Positions 44,101 to 53,300 of a DNA stretch of 64,000 nucleotides are shown one piece after another (positions within the stretch are counted from its first letter, which is position 1; every line of letters begins with the position of its first letter). The notes beneath the pieces were generated by a model, which was not told where the DNA came from, made no database searches, and saw only the letters and a list, made by a program, of their open reading frames with translations. The stretch comes from Streptomyces sp. HPF1205. GTDB taxonomy: Bacteria; Actinomycetota; Actinomycetes; Streptomycetales; Streptomycetaceae. The translations under genes were made by a program, and so were the position numbers. The stretch spans positions 1 through 64,000 of the forward strand of contig NZ_JAINVH010000009.1 in the NCBI RefSeq assembly GCF_020400825.1, given 5' to 3'.

Positions 44101-44454
44101 GTCATGAACCAGCTCCTGATCCAGCACTTCGGCGGCGCGGCCGACACCAGCCTGCGCCGCTCCCCCCTGATGAACACGGCGATCGACCTCATGACCGGCG
44201 TCATGCGGCCCGTCGCCGAGCACCTGGTGACCCTTCCGTCCGGACAACCGGGGCGAACGGCGGGGCCGTCGTTCGAACTCGAGGAGGTGCCCGGCTTCAT
44301 CGCCCGCCCGGACGTCGCGACCCGCTCCATCGGCATGCGCTTCGCGCACCTGGCCGTCCAGGCCGCCGACCTGCCCGGCCTCCCCCCGCACGTACCGGAA
44401 CTCCTGCGCCTGTACGCCGACCGCTTCCGCGCGGGCGGGCCGAGCGGCGGGTGA
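41146..44454 (+). CDS. Chromopyrrolic acid synthase (RebD/StaD/VioB-like)
   Basis: The 1102-residue heme enzyme couples two indole-pyruvate imines to form the chromopyrrolic acid skeleton. The start SVFDTPRLHFAGTAVTRLPT is the VioB/RebD signature; a ferritin-like domain follows in the second half (SQLYEGLREAAGVELAGMMQ, EEMMHFLVINNIITAMGLPF). Length is that of the family (about 1000-1100). It shares four bases with the oxidase gene. This gene defines the cluster as a tryptophan-dimer pathway. Confidence 0.92.
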   Translation: MSVFDTPRLHFAGTAVTRLPTGPRCGLYDLARNKALTADGLPFPADRPAREYHEHLGGLGERFDAAGKATADGPFSTVKGWNFGGNGHFWIDAAITGWERTPGEAATGDPVVGRRVDMWGHYNDYLGTTANRARVFDVDPASEWTTTVMVGHFCFGRQGRSHDVGYMASGTVTGLQPPRWQNSRYVLDAGDHPLAARFSRSVVHQFAVEADQGLEWFGGTEVSEAARLLRARLAGDGFGGLVVRFAFGNMATPQANDAPDVWQVRGTIAPWRRDEERTCPAGRLLSARGPRSLGLDTAFHNAAVAVTAGHTTFDLITAVPVLHRSAEPGPGPLHRLGPRLDAGELQLRTRDSGRVVARVPREAYLGDTDATGGLVTVATCPGFTGPADHAEPLVLVGAVPGRPPQVLLTEEETVVRVDGSALFLEDSTARTGENSTAEVAVRSYRLGRPAPVSGLRVLQFFNPRALPGDPRLTGGGARCGDVRIVDVRPGGAGEADGGWAPSCALTTDADGRGRLAVRCAAAGTTRLLFLPEGDRPPCDPAETGSAARAYDNDDRLGYWPAMATVDVRALPDTGHLDDIPRDQVDFEVLYQEVFAPYELLYSFMREGVFSLADRSLVATYGRLTWQMCDPRNRDRTYAMPPSRDLTAPQARLLLAYVRQAEAGRRPPPLTVRRRPREGAITTRSQLYEGLREAAGVELAGMMQYLYAAWSIPPHAAGRELVGRGEWTGEQLRLACGEGAHGRDDGMRGALLGVAREEMMHFLVINNIITAMGLPFHLPRIDFGTVNQRLRVPVDLCLEGFGLGSVQRFIALERPRSHTPDLADDPAPGPPGGGPYRYQSLSDLYAAIRDGIRTVPDLFLVERGRGGGEHHLFMRESVNRVHPDYELEVDDVSSALFAIDFVTEHGEGGVLRTVEHDEPSHYDTFLRMSDLLMAEHLKRPGRRRPGWTPAYPVLRNPSLHSGNPAREEVTDPRARAALVVFNRSYFVMNQLLIQHFGGAADTSLRRSPLMNTAIDLMTGVMRPVAEHLVTLPSGQPGRTAGPSFELEEVPGFIARPDVATRSIGMRFAHLAVQAADLPGLPPHVPELLRLYADRFRAGGPSGG

Positions 44455-44489
44455 CACCGTTTCGGCCCAAGTGCCGCATAAACAGCTTA

Positions 44490-44519
44490 TTGACAGTGAA
44501 CATCCCGCTACCCGACGAT
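44490..44519 (+). promoter_or_regulatory. Candidate promoter of the LAL regulator gene
   Basis: TTGACA (44490-44495) and GACGAT (44514-44519) are separated by 18 bases, 42 bases before the start codon. The -35 element is perfect; the -10 is weak. Confidence 0.45.
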
Positions 44520-44561
44520 TGGGGCGACTGGTCGGCACTGTGAGTAGCGAGGGGTCACAGT

Positions 44562-47500
44562 ATGTCATCGTCGCGTCGAGTGCCCGCCGCGGCAGCGGCA
44601 GTTCACCCGCCGTGGGGCCGGGAACGGCAGTGGGCACAGGTGCTCGCCCTCCTGGCGGCTGCCGCGTCCGGGTCGCGGCAAGGAGGCGTCCTCCTCGTCG
44701 AAGGCCCTCCCGGCGCGGGCCGCAGCAGGCTGCTGACCGACGCGACGGCCCACGCGGCGCGGTCAGGTTTCTGGGCGGTGTACGCGGCGGCCGACGAGGT
44801 ACGCCGGGCAGTTCCCCTGGCGCCGCTCTCGGCGGCCCTGGGCGGCGGCAGCGCCCACGCCCCACCGGCCGGCGAAGGCGGCACGGCGGGCCCCGCCGGG
44901 CCGATCGACGCCAGGCCGATGGACGCCGGGCCGATCGGCACCGGGCCGATCGACACCGGGCCGATCGACCGGTTCCGCGTCCGGCTGGACAGACGGCTGC
45001 GGTCCGGCCCGGTGGCCGTCGTACTGGACGACCTGCACTGGGCCGACCCGCTCACCCTGGCGGCCCTGCACAGCCTGGTGACCAGGTTCGCCGCCCGGCC
45101 GGTGGTGTGGATCCTCGCCCGGTGCCAGGACAGGGGCGGGCCAACGGTCGACCGGCTCTTCGCGGTGCTGCGCGAGGGCGCGGGCGCCGAGTACGCGCTC
45201 CTGGAGCCGCTTCCCGGAGCCGCGGTGGCGCGGCTGGCCGCCGAGCGGCTGGGCGCCCACCCCTCCCACGAACTGCTCGGCTGCCTGGAAGCGGCCGACG
45301 GCAACCCGGCGGCGCTCGTCGCACTGCTCGACGGCCTCGCCGAGGAGGACCGGTTGCGCACCGCCGACGGCCAGGCGCGGTTGACCGTACCCGCCGGGCG
45401 GGCCGGCACCGGGGAGCCGGCCGTATCCGCCGGGCGGGCCGAGACAGGGGAGTCGGCCGTACCCGCCGACCGGGCCGAGACAGGGGAAGGGGCCGGTGAC
45501 GCGCCCGCCCCGCCACGCCGGTTCAGCACGCTGGTGCGTCACCGCACGAAGACGTTCTCGCCCGCCGCGCGGCTGCTGCTCGACGTGGCCGCCGTGCTGG
45601 GGCGGCAGTTCCGGCCCGACGACGTGTCGCACATACTGGGCGAGACGGCCGCCGCCACGCTCCCCGCACTCCAGGAGGCGCTGGAGTCGCGGATCGTGGT
45701 CGCCACGCACGACACCATCGCCTTCCGGCACGAGCTCGTCAGGCAGGCGCTGCTCGCGACACTTCCCCGCCCCCTGCGCGGCGCCCTGCACCGCCAGGCG
45801 GCGGAGATGCTCCTCGGCCGGGACGGCGACGTGCTGCGGGCCGCGGCGCACCTCGCGCGCGGCGCGCGCCCCGGCGACAGCCAGGCGGCCGAGGTCCTGC
45901 ACGCCGCGGCCGGCGCCGTCCGCGCGGCCGACCCGCGCGCCGCGGCCGAACTGGCCCTGCGCGCACTGGAGATCAGCGGCCCGGGCGCAGCCGCGCGGCC
46001 CCGGCTGCTGCGCACCGTGGTGGACACGCTCACCCGCGTCGGCCCCCTGCCGCGCGCGGTGGCGCTGGCCCGCGAGGCGCTGAACACCCCCTTGCCCCCG
46101 GACCAGGCCGCGGACTTGAAGTGCGGGCTCTCCTCCGCCCTGCTGCTGTCGGGGCGCGCCGCGGAAGCGGCCGCGGCCTGCGACGACGCCGAGAGCGACG
46201 GGAGGGCCCGGGAGGAGGCCGCCCGCAACAGGCTCTACGCCCTCACCGCGCTCGACGTGCCGGCCGCCCTGCACGAGGCGCGGCGGGCGACCGGGCCCCC
46301 GCACGGCGTCCGCGCGGGCGAGCCCGCCGTCCTCGCCCTGGCCCTGTGGCGCTCGGGCCGGCTCGGTGACGCGCTGCGCGTCGCCCGTACGGCGGTCGAC
46401 AGCCCCCAGGACGGCTCGGCCGGCCCCCGGCACATCCCACCGCGCCTGATCCTGGCCGCCATGCTCACACGTATGCGGCGCACCGGTGAGGCAGCGGCCG
46501 CCGTCCGGCTGCTCGCCGCCGACATCGAAGCCGACGGCCAGGCGGTTCTGCGCGCGGCCCCCGTCATCCTCGGCGCCTCCATCGCCCTGGCACAGGGCGC
46601 CCTCGACGCGGCGACGGCGAAGGCCACCGCCGGACTGGCCGAGGCGCGGCAGGCCGGGATGCCGCTGTTCTCCCCGCTCGGCCACCACGTCCTGGCCGAG
46701 GTGGGGCTGCGCCGCGGCGACCTCACCATGGCGGAGGACCACGTCGGGCGACTGGCGGAATCGGCGGAGCGGACGTACGCGCAGGGCGACGAGGCCCGCG
46801 CGCTCGCGGCGTTCGGCGCTTGGACGGCCGCACAGCTCGCCGCCGCACGTGGCGACCGCGCGGCCCTGGACGACGCGCTGCGCACGGTCCACCGGGACCC
46901 GCGCGCCCTGCGCCGCCTTCTCGCCGGCGAACCGGCCGCCGCCGCCTGGCTGGTGCGCGTGGCGATCGCCGCCGGCGAACCGGAGCGGGCCGCGCCGGCC
47001 GTACGGCTGGCGGTGCGCCTCGCCGCCGACAACGCCGACGTGCCGACACTGGTGGCGGCCGCGGCGCACGCCCGCGGCCTGTTCGAGCGCGACCCGGCCG
47101 CGCTGCGGCACGCGGTGGAGCAACACCAGGACGCGTGGGCCCTCGCCTCCGCCGCCGAAGATCTCGGGAGCGTCCTGGCGGCCGACCGGGACGCCGCCGT
47201 TGAGGCGTTCGACCGGGCGATGGCGGGCTACGCCCGGCTGGGCGCCGAACGGGACGAGGCCCGCGTGCGGCGCAGGCTGCGGCGCCTCGGAGTGCGGCGG
47301 CGCCACTGGACGCACGCGGACCGGCCCCCGTTCGGCTGGGCGAGCCTGACCGACACCGAACGCAGAGTCGCGGAACTGGTGGCCCAGGGACTGACCAACC
47401 GCCAGGTGGCCGCGCGGATGTTCCTGTCACCGCACACCGTCGGCTTCCACCTGCGGCAGATCTTCCGCAAACTGCGGATCAACTCCCGCGTCGGCCTGGC

Positions 47501-47582
47501 CCGGGCCCACCACGAGAACGACACCTCCCTCCGGCCCGACGCCGCCCCCCGCCCCGCACGCCCCGCCCCGCCCGCCGTATGA
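44562..47582 (+). CDS. LAL-type (large LuxR) transcriptional activator
   Basis: The 1006-residue regulator has an N-terminal AAA-type ATPase with GPPGAGRSRLL (48-58, the Walker Lys replaced by Arg) and VAVVLDDLHWADPLTL (Walker B), a long helical middle part and a C-terminal LuxR HTH (LTDTERRVAELVAQGLTNRQ, then ARMFLSPHTVGFHL). LAL proteins such as RebR activate indolocarbazole clusters. It is likely the pathway activator. Two in-frame repeats lie in the ATPase part: 15-base units at 44898-44970 (GPIDTGPID) and three 36-base units at 45387-45494 (GRAETGE). The 253 bases after its stop hold no gene. Confidence 0.9.
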   Translation: MSSSRRVPAAAAAVHPPWGRERQWAQVLALLAAAASGSRQGGVLLVEGPPGAGRSRLLTDATAHAARSGFWAVYAAADEVRRAVPLAPLSAALGGGSAHAPPAGEGGTAGPAGPIDARPMDAGPIGTGPIDTGPIDRFRVRLDRRLRSGPVAVVLDDLHWADPLTLAALHSLVTRFAARPVVWILARCQDRGGPTVDRLFAVLREGAGAEYALLEPLPGAAVARLAAERLGAHPSHELLGCLEAADGNPAALVALLDGLAEEDRLRTADGQARLTVPAGRAGTGEPAVSAGRAETGESAVPADRAETGEGAGDAPAPPRRFSTLVRHRTKTFSPAARLLLDVAAVLGRQFRPDDVSHILGETAAATLPALQEALESRIVVATHDTIAFRHELVRQALLATLPRPLRGALHRQAAEMLLGRDGDVLRAAAHLARGARPGDSQAAEVLHAAAGAVRAADPRAAAELALRALEISGPGAAARPRLLRTVVDTLTRVGPLPRAVALAREALNTPLPPDQAADLKCGLSSALLLSGRAAEAAAACDDAESDGRAREEAARNRLYALTALDVPAALHEARRATGPPHGVRAGEPAVLALALWRSGRLGDALRVARTAVDSPQDGSAGPRHIPPRLILAAMLTRMRRTGEAAAAVRLLAADIEADGQAVLRAAPVILGASIALAQGALDAATAKATAGLAEARQAGMPLFSPLGHHVLAEVGLRRGDLTMAEDHVGRLAESAERTYAQGDEARALAAFGAWTAAQLAAARGDRAALDDALRTVHRDPRALRRLLAGEPAAAAWLVRVAIAAGEPERAAPAVRLAVRLAADNADVPTLVAAAAHARGLFERDPAALRHAVEQHQDAWALASAAEDLGSVLAADRDAAVEAFDRAMAGYARLGAERDEARVRRRLRRLGVRRRHWTHADRPPFGWASLTDTERRVAELVAQGLTNRQVAARMFLSPHTVGFHLRQIFRKLRINSRVGLARAHHENDTSLRPDAAPRPARPAPPAV

Positions 47583-47835
47583 CGCTCGGGCCCCGCACGG
47601 CCCGCCCCGCTCACCGCGGGACGCGATGTGCCGACGAAGGGCCCCGAGATCCCGCCCTGCATGCCGCCGCAGGGGCGTCGAGGGGACGCGCTCGGCGAGG
47701 TCGTCGTACCCGTCCTGGGGGCCGTGGCCGACCGTCACACACAGGTGCAGCGCCTCGCTGGGTTTCCGGGCCGCGGAATCCGTGCCCTGACCCGCGGCCG
47801 ACGCGCCTTCGTGTCGTTCGTCGGCCTTCGGCGGC

Positions 47836-48882
47836 TCAGCTCGTCGGGGTCTCGCGCTCCTCCACGCGCGAGAGGACAGCCTCGGCCAAGAGGCGGAACT
47901 CCCGGAAGCAGGTCTGGACGTATTTCTGCGTACTTCCCAAGGCTCCGTCCGCCGGCCTGAGATCGAACATGGGCTTCCGGGCATCGTGGGCCAGCGGCAT
48001 GAGGCTCCGGTAGTTCCGCAACGTCGCGATCTCGTACGTGCGGTCGCTGGACGAAGCCGTCTCCTGGCCCAGTACGGCCGTACCGAAGACCCACGGAATG
48101 CGCTCCAGCCAGCGGGCATAGGCCTTCACGGGGCGATCGAGGCGCATCTCCGGCTGCATGATCACGTAGCCGAGAGGTCGCATCACGGCTCTGGGCGCGG
48201 GGATGTTGCCCGGCACGCGCGGCAGGATGAGCTGCTGCCAGTCCCGACGCCAGTTCCGAAGTGTCGGGCCGAGGTTGCGCAGCCCCTTGAGGGAGAAGAG
48301 GTCGGCGGCCAGCGGCATGAGCACGGCGTCCGCGGCGAGCAACGACGCGCGGTTGATCGCCCCGAGGTTGGGTCCGATGTCGATGAGGACGATGTCCGCG
48401 TCCACCTCCCCGGCGGCGCCCTGGATGACGCGGTGGAAGGCGGTTGTCGTACGGATGGCCGCGAGGTCTCCGGCGTAGGTCTTGAACCACTCGTTGGAGA
48501 GTTTGTCCTCGAACCGGCTGAGTTCGAGGCTGCCCGGGAGCAGCCAGAGACCGGGCGCCACGGCGGCGGGGTGGACGGGCCGGATGTCTCCGGTGCCCTC
48601 CAGGATCGGGCGGACGGCGTCGGCGATGGTCTGGCCCGGGCCGACTCGTCCGGTGGCAGGCAGCGCGCGGTGTGCGACCCCCTGCTCGATGAGTTCGGAG
48701 GAGTCCTCCCACAGTTCTTCGAGTTCGGTTTCGTCGAGACACATGGCCGTGAGATTCGACTGGGGGTCGAGGTCCACTGCCAGCACTCGAAGGCCGAGCC
48801 GCTGGAACATGTGAGCGAGGTGGTACGCCAGGGTGGTCTTCCCGACCCCGCCCTTGTTGTTGAAGAGAGCGATGGATGTCAT
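47836..48882 (-). CDS. ParA/Soj-like P-loop ATPase
   Basis: The 348-residue protein has the deviant Walker A of the ParA family, NNKGGVGKTTLAYHLA (8-23), VLAVDLDPQSNLTAM and VLIDIGPNLGAINRASLLAA. It is longer than chromosomal ParA and has no parB partner or plasmid genes beside it. Its start overlaps the stop of the AlbA_2 gene by ATGA, so both are made from one mRNA. Lone ParA-like ATPases occur in plasmid remnants, tad loci and defence modules; the AlbA_2 partner points to the last. Confidence 0.85.
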   Translation of the reverse strand: MTSIALFNNKGGVGKTTLAYHLAHMFQRLGLRVLAVDLDPQSNLTAMCLDETELEELWEDSSELIEQGVAHRALPATGRVGPGQTIADAVRPILEGTGDIRPVHPAAVAPGLWLLPGSLELSRFEDKLSNEWFKTYAGDLAAIRTTTAFHRVIQGAAGEVDADIVLIDIGPNLGAINRASLLAADAVLMPLAADLFSLKGLRNLGPTLRNWRRDWQQLILPRVPGNIPAPRAVMRPLGYVIMQPEMRLDRPVKAYARWLERIPWVFGTAVLGQETASSSDRTYEIATLRNYRSLMPLAHDARKPMFDLRPADGALGSTQKYVQTCFREFRLLAEAVLSRVEERETPTS

Positions 48883-50084
48883 GTCGCCGCCCGCAGGGTG
48901 ACGGACCACGAGGATTCGTCGACCTGGAACTCGGGTGGGGGGTTTCCGTTGCGTTTGAGCGCGGCCCGGACCCGGCCGATACCCCGGCCGAACCGGTTGA
49001 CGTAGCCGAGTGACTTCATGGCGGCGGCCAGGGACGGGTTCCGGTAGTCGTTGACCCGGTCGAAGTTGTCGCTTCGCACCTGCCCGTACGGCCCGCCCGG
49101 GTTGGTGACCTCGATCCTGTCGTCGAACCAGGCGATGCGGGTCGGCGCGTAGGAGGTTTCGTAATTGCGGTGCATCAGTGCGTTCATGCACACCTCCCGC
49201 AGCGCTTCGAAGGGATATTCGGGATGCTGTTCCTCACGGAACCCCTTCTCGACCAGCCGGGTCCGCAGATGCCCGCGGAGGACGGGTTCGAGGCGCGCTG
49301 CCGTGTCGACGATGTTCTGCCGCAGCTCCTGATCGTCGGCGACCGGTGCGTCCAGGTCGGCGCCCTGATAGCGAACGAACTGCACGTACGCCCCCGGGAC
49401 GAATGCGCTGGGGTCGAAACCCGCGACCAGGAGACCGAGAACGGTCGGAACGGGGTGGTCCATGGAACGTGTCAGGTGAAGCGAGGCCAATTGCTGGGAC
49501 AGCGGCCGCCCGTTCTCCTCGATGACGTCCGGGTCGACCACGGACGGCAGGTAGGTGCTGCGGAAGACCTCCAGGTCCAGGTCCTCAAGGGTGCTCGCAG
49601 GCACCAGCCGGGTGTCGTAGGGGCCGTCCGCCGCGCGCCTGCGTTCGGTCAGTACCCGTTCGTCGTCGCGCGTCGCCCGTCGCGTCGTGGGGCCTGGACG
49701 CACCCAGACCACGCCCTCGAATCGCACAGGTGGCGTTCCCGATGCCTCCACGCGGATGTGCACCACCGGTTTGCCCTGGTAAACGGCCGCTTGGACGGTA
49801 AACGAGGGGCGGTCGAGGATCCGGCCGTCGTCCCGGAGGTCGGTCAGTGCGAGGAGCGCCTGGTCGCTGGTGTCGGCACCTTCGACAGGCTCGCCCTTGT
49901 CGTCGACCCCGACGAGGATGTCACCGCCCCCACGTCCCGCGAGGTCGTTGGCCATGGCGCACACCGCGTTGCCGATCGCGTCACCGCGCTTGCCGGCGCG
50001 CTTCGCCGTGCTCTTGAACTCGAGCCACGGCGTCTCGCGGGTCCCCAGGGATTGGGCCAGGTCTTGGGTGCTCACGGTGCTCAT
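48879..50084 (-). CDS. AlbA_2 (Schlafen-like) domain ATP-binding protein
   Basis: The 401-residue protein has an N-terminal AlbA_2/Schlafen domain (ETPWLEFKSTAKRAGKRGDA, GRGGGDILVGVDDKGEPVEG) and a C-terminal GHKL-like/RecG-related part with EVCMNALMHRNY, FDDRIEVTNPGGPYG and NPSLAAAMKSLGYVNRFGRG. Such proteins act as nucleic-acid-binding regulators or effectors; several sit in phage-defence loci. It is the first gene of a two-gene unit with the ParA-like ATPase. Function of the pair is unknown. Confidence 0.85.
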   Translation of the reverse strand: MSTVSTQDLAQSLGTRETPWLEFKSTAKRAGKRGDAIGNAVCAMANDLAGRGGGDILVGVDDKGEPVEGADTSDQALLALTDLRDDGRILDRPSFTVQAAVYQGKPVVHIRVEASGTPPVRFEGVVWVRPGPTTRRATRDDERVLTERRRAADGPYDTRLVPASTLEDLDLEVFRSTYLPSVVDPDVIEENGRPLSQQLASLHLTRSMDHPVPTVLGLLVAGFDPSAFVPGAYVQFVRYQGADLDAPVADDQELRQNIVDTAARLEPVLRGHLRTRLVEKGFREEQHPEYPFEALREVCMNALMHRNYETSYAPTRIAWFDDRIEVTNPGGPYGQVRSDNFDRVNDYRNPSLAAAMKSLGYVNRFGRGIGRVRAALKRNGNPPPEFQVDESSWSVTLRAAT

Positions 50085-50387
50085 TCTTCATCATGGCTCG
50101 TCGTCGGCACCGACATCCTTCTTGTGCGACGCGGTCGCCGCAGACCTTGCGCATGCCGGTGGCCCGGCGTTCGGCGTTCCCGCTCGCGCCGGCGCTCGAC
50201 GGCCCGGGCGACGTAGCGGCTGAAGCTCCGCCCCTTCGGAGGAGATCGAGCGCAGCGTAACCGGACCGGGTGACGGCCGCTGCTCCGGTCACCGTGCGTG
50301 CGCGCCATTGGCTAGCCTTGGTGCGCCGAAAGGGGTACGGGGACGGCCCCGAAGGTGCAGCGCGAGCGACTTCCGGGAGTGGGTGCG
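50085..50387. other. Divergent intergenic region
   Basis: These 303 bases separate the AlbA_2 unit from the SNF2 gene. No gene, repeat or clear operator stands out; both promoters should lie here. Confidence 0.5.
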
Positions 50388-53300
50388 ATGGCGAGGGCGT
50401 TTGCGTCGGCGGAGGTGGACGAGAACACCTCCGCCGGGGCCGCGGCCGGTCGACCGCCCGCGCCCGGGCCGGGCTCCCTGGACCGGAACCGGCTGCTCGC
50501 CCTGCTGCCGGAGGTGGCATCCGGCGAGGCGGTGTTCCTGCCGGCGGATCCGCCCCGGCTGGGGCGGATCGCCTTCTGGAGGCCCGGCGGCGGGCCCCCG
50601 GATCTCGGCGTGGGAACGGAAGAGGTGACGGTGGTCCGCCCGCACGGGTCGACCGTGCGCAGGGCCAGAGTGCCGGCCGCGGTGCTGCCGGTGGAGCAGG
50701 CACTGCCGCTGCTGACCCGCTGCCGTGCGCTGGGCGCCGACGGCAGCGGGCGGGCGTCGGCCGCGACGGCGTTCTGGGGTGCGGCAGCCACACTGGCGCT
50801 GAGCCTGCTGGCCCGCGGCCAGGTGCTGCCCGGGGTGTCGGCCGATGGCTTCGACGCCTGGCGGATCGGGCCCTACGACGCCCAGGACCTCGAACGGCTG
50901 CGCGCGCTCGCGGCCGCCATGCCGCCGCAAGCTCGCGCCGTTCCGATTCCCGGTGTCTCCCCGCTCACGCTTCCACCGGCCGAGCCGCTGCTGCGGGCGT
51001 TCCTGGACGCGGTCGCCGACTCGCTGACCCGTACGCCCGCCTCTCGCCACCTGACCGGCGGGCCCGCCTTCGCGGACCGTGCGCCGCAGGCGGTGCCCGA
51101 GCAGCGGGCCTGGGCGGCCGAGGTCGCCGCCGGCCGTGACGCGGGGCTCCAGGTGTCGTTGCGGCTGGAGATGCCGATGCCGATGCCGGGCACGGACGAG
51201 GCCGGCGGACCGTGGGCCGCCGAGGAGGCCGGAGCGGCCGAAGAGGCCCGCCACGGCTCCTTCCGGGCCGTCGTCCAGCTGCGCAGCCTGGCCGATCCGA
51301 CGGTGCTCGCCGACGCCGCGGACCTGTGGGCCGGATCGGCCGCCGCGCCCGAGGTGTTCGGCCCGCGGGCCCGCGTGGACACGTTGCTGACCCTGCGCCG
51401 CGCCGCACGGGTGTGGCCGCCCGCGGCGCGACTGCTGGAGGCGGCTGTTCCGGCCGGCCTGGACCTGTCGGACGACGAGGCCCTGGCGCTGCTGGGCGAT
51501 GCGGCGGAGGCTCTCGCCGGTGCAGGGGTGGCCGTGCACTGGCCGAAGGAGCTGGTACGCGGGCTGACCGCGTCCGGCGTCCTGGAACCGGCCCGCAGGA
51601 GCACGACGTCCTCGGCCGCGTCCTTCCTGTCATCGGGCGGCTTGCTGGACTTCCGCTGGCGCGTCGCGCTCGGGGACCAGGAACTGACCGACGAGGAGCT
51701 GGAGCGTCTGGTCCGGGCCCACCAGCCGGTGGTGCGGTTGCGCGACCAGTGGGTGGTCGTCGACCCGGAGCTGGTGCGCCGCCTGCGGCGGTCGGCCTCG
51801 TCCCAGGCGCCCTCGCTGACCGCGATGGACGCCCTGGGGGCCGCGCTGACCGGCAGCGTCGAGGTGGACGGCGAACGTGTCGCGGTCACCGCGAGCGGTG
51901 TGCTGGAGGAGCTGCGTGCCCGGATCGCGGACCCCGAGGCCCGCGCCGCACGCGAACCGCGGGAACAGCCGAAGGCACTCGCGGCGACCCTGCGCGACTA
52001 CCAGCTGCGCGGCCTGAACTGGCTGCACCGGATGACGTCGCTCGGTCTGGGCGGCTGCCTCGCGGACGACATGGGCCTGGGCAAGACCGTGACGCTGATC
52101 GCCCTCCACCTGCGCCGGCAGGAGCGGAAGGCCACCGCCGGCCCGACACTGGTGGTCTGCCCGGCATCCCTGCTCGGCAACTGGGAGCGCGAGATCCGCC
52201 GTTTCGCACCGGCCACGCCCGTCCATCGCTTCCACGGCCCCGGCCGTGACCTCTCGGCGGCGGCGTGCGACGGCTTCGTGCTGACCACCTACGGGACGAT
52301 GCGCCGCGACGCCGTACGCCTGGGGGCGCAGCCTTGGGGGCTGCTCGTCGCCGACGAGGCCCAGCACGTGAAGAACCCGCATGCGCACACCGCGAAGGCG
52401 CTGCGCACGATCCCCTCGCGCGGTCGCGTCGCGCTGACCGGCACCCCGGTGGAGAACAACCTCTCCGAGCTGTGGGCGCTGCTCGACTGGACCACCCCCG
52501 GGCTCCTGGGCACGCTGTCCGGCTTCCGGGACCGCTACGCCAAGGCCGTCGAGGGCGACCGCGACGAGCAGGCGGCCCGCCACCTCGCCGCACTGGTCCG
52601 CCCGTTCCTGCTCAGGCGGCGCAAGTCCGACCCGGGCATCGCCCCCGAACTGCCGCCCAAGACCGAGACCGACCGGCCGGTGTCGCTGACGAAGGAGCAG
52701 GTCTCCCTCTACGAGGCGCTGGTCCGCGAGCTCATGGCGGAGATCGAGGGCTCCGAGGGCATGGCGCGGCGCGGGCTGGTGATGAAGCTCCTGACCGGTC
52801 TGAAACAGGTGTGCAACCACCCCGCGCAGTACCTGAAGGAGCCGGACGGTGCGAAGCTGCCGGGACGGTCGGGGAAGCTGGAGCTGCTGGACGAACTCCT
52901 GGACACCGTCCTCGCCGAGGAGGGGGCCGCGCTGGTCTTCACCCAGTACGTCTCGATGGGCCGGCTGATCGAGCGCCACCTGGCGGACTGCGGGGTGGAA
53001 ACCCTGTTCCTGCACGGCGGGACCACGGTGGGACGCCGGGAGGAGATGGTCGACGCCTTCCAGGCCGGGGAGAAGAGAGTCTTCCTGCTGTCCTTGAAGG
53101 CGGCCGGGACCGGCCTGAACCTCACCCGCGCCGGACACGTCGTGCACTACGACCGCTGGTGGAACCCGGCTGTGGAGGACCAGGCCACCGACCGCGCCTA
53201 CCGCATCGGGCAGACGCAGCCCGTCCAGGTGCACAAGCTGATCGCCGAGGGGACGGTGGAGGAGAAGGTCGCCGAGATGCTCCGCCGGAAGCGGGAGCTG

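Noticed and set aside
47836..48882. Chromosome or plasmid partition gene parA
   Set aside because: No parB, parS-like palindromes or replication genes nearby; the coupled partner is an AlbA_2 protein.
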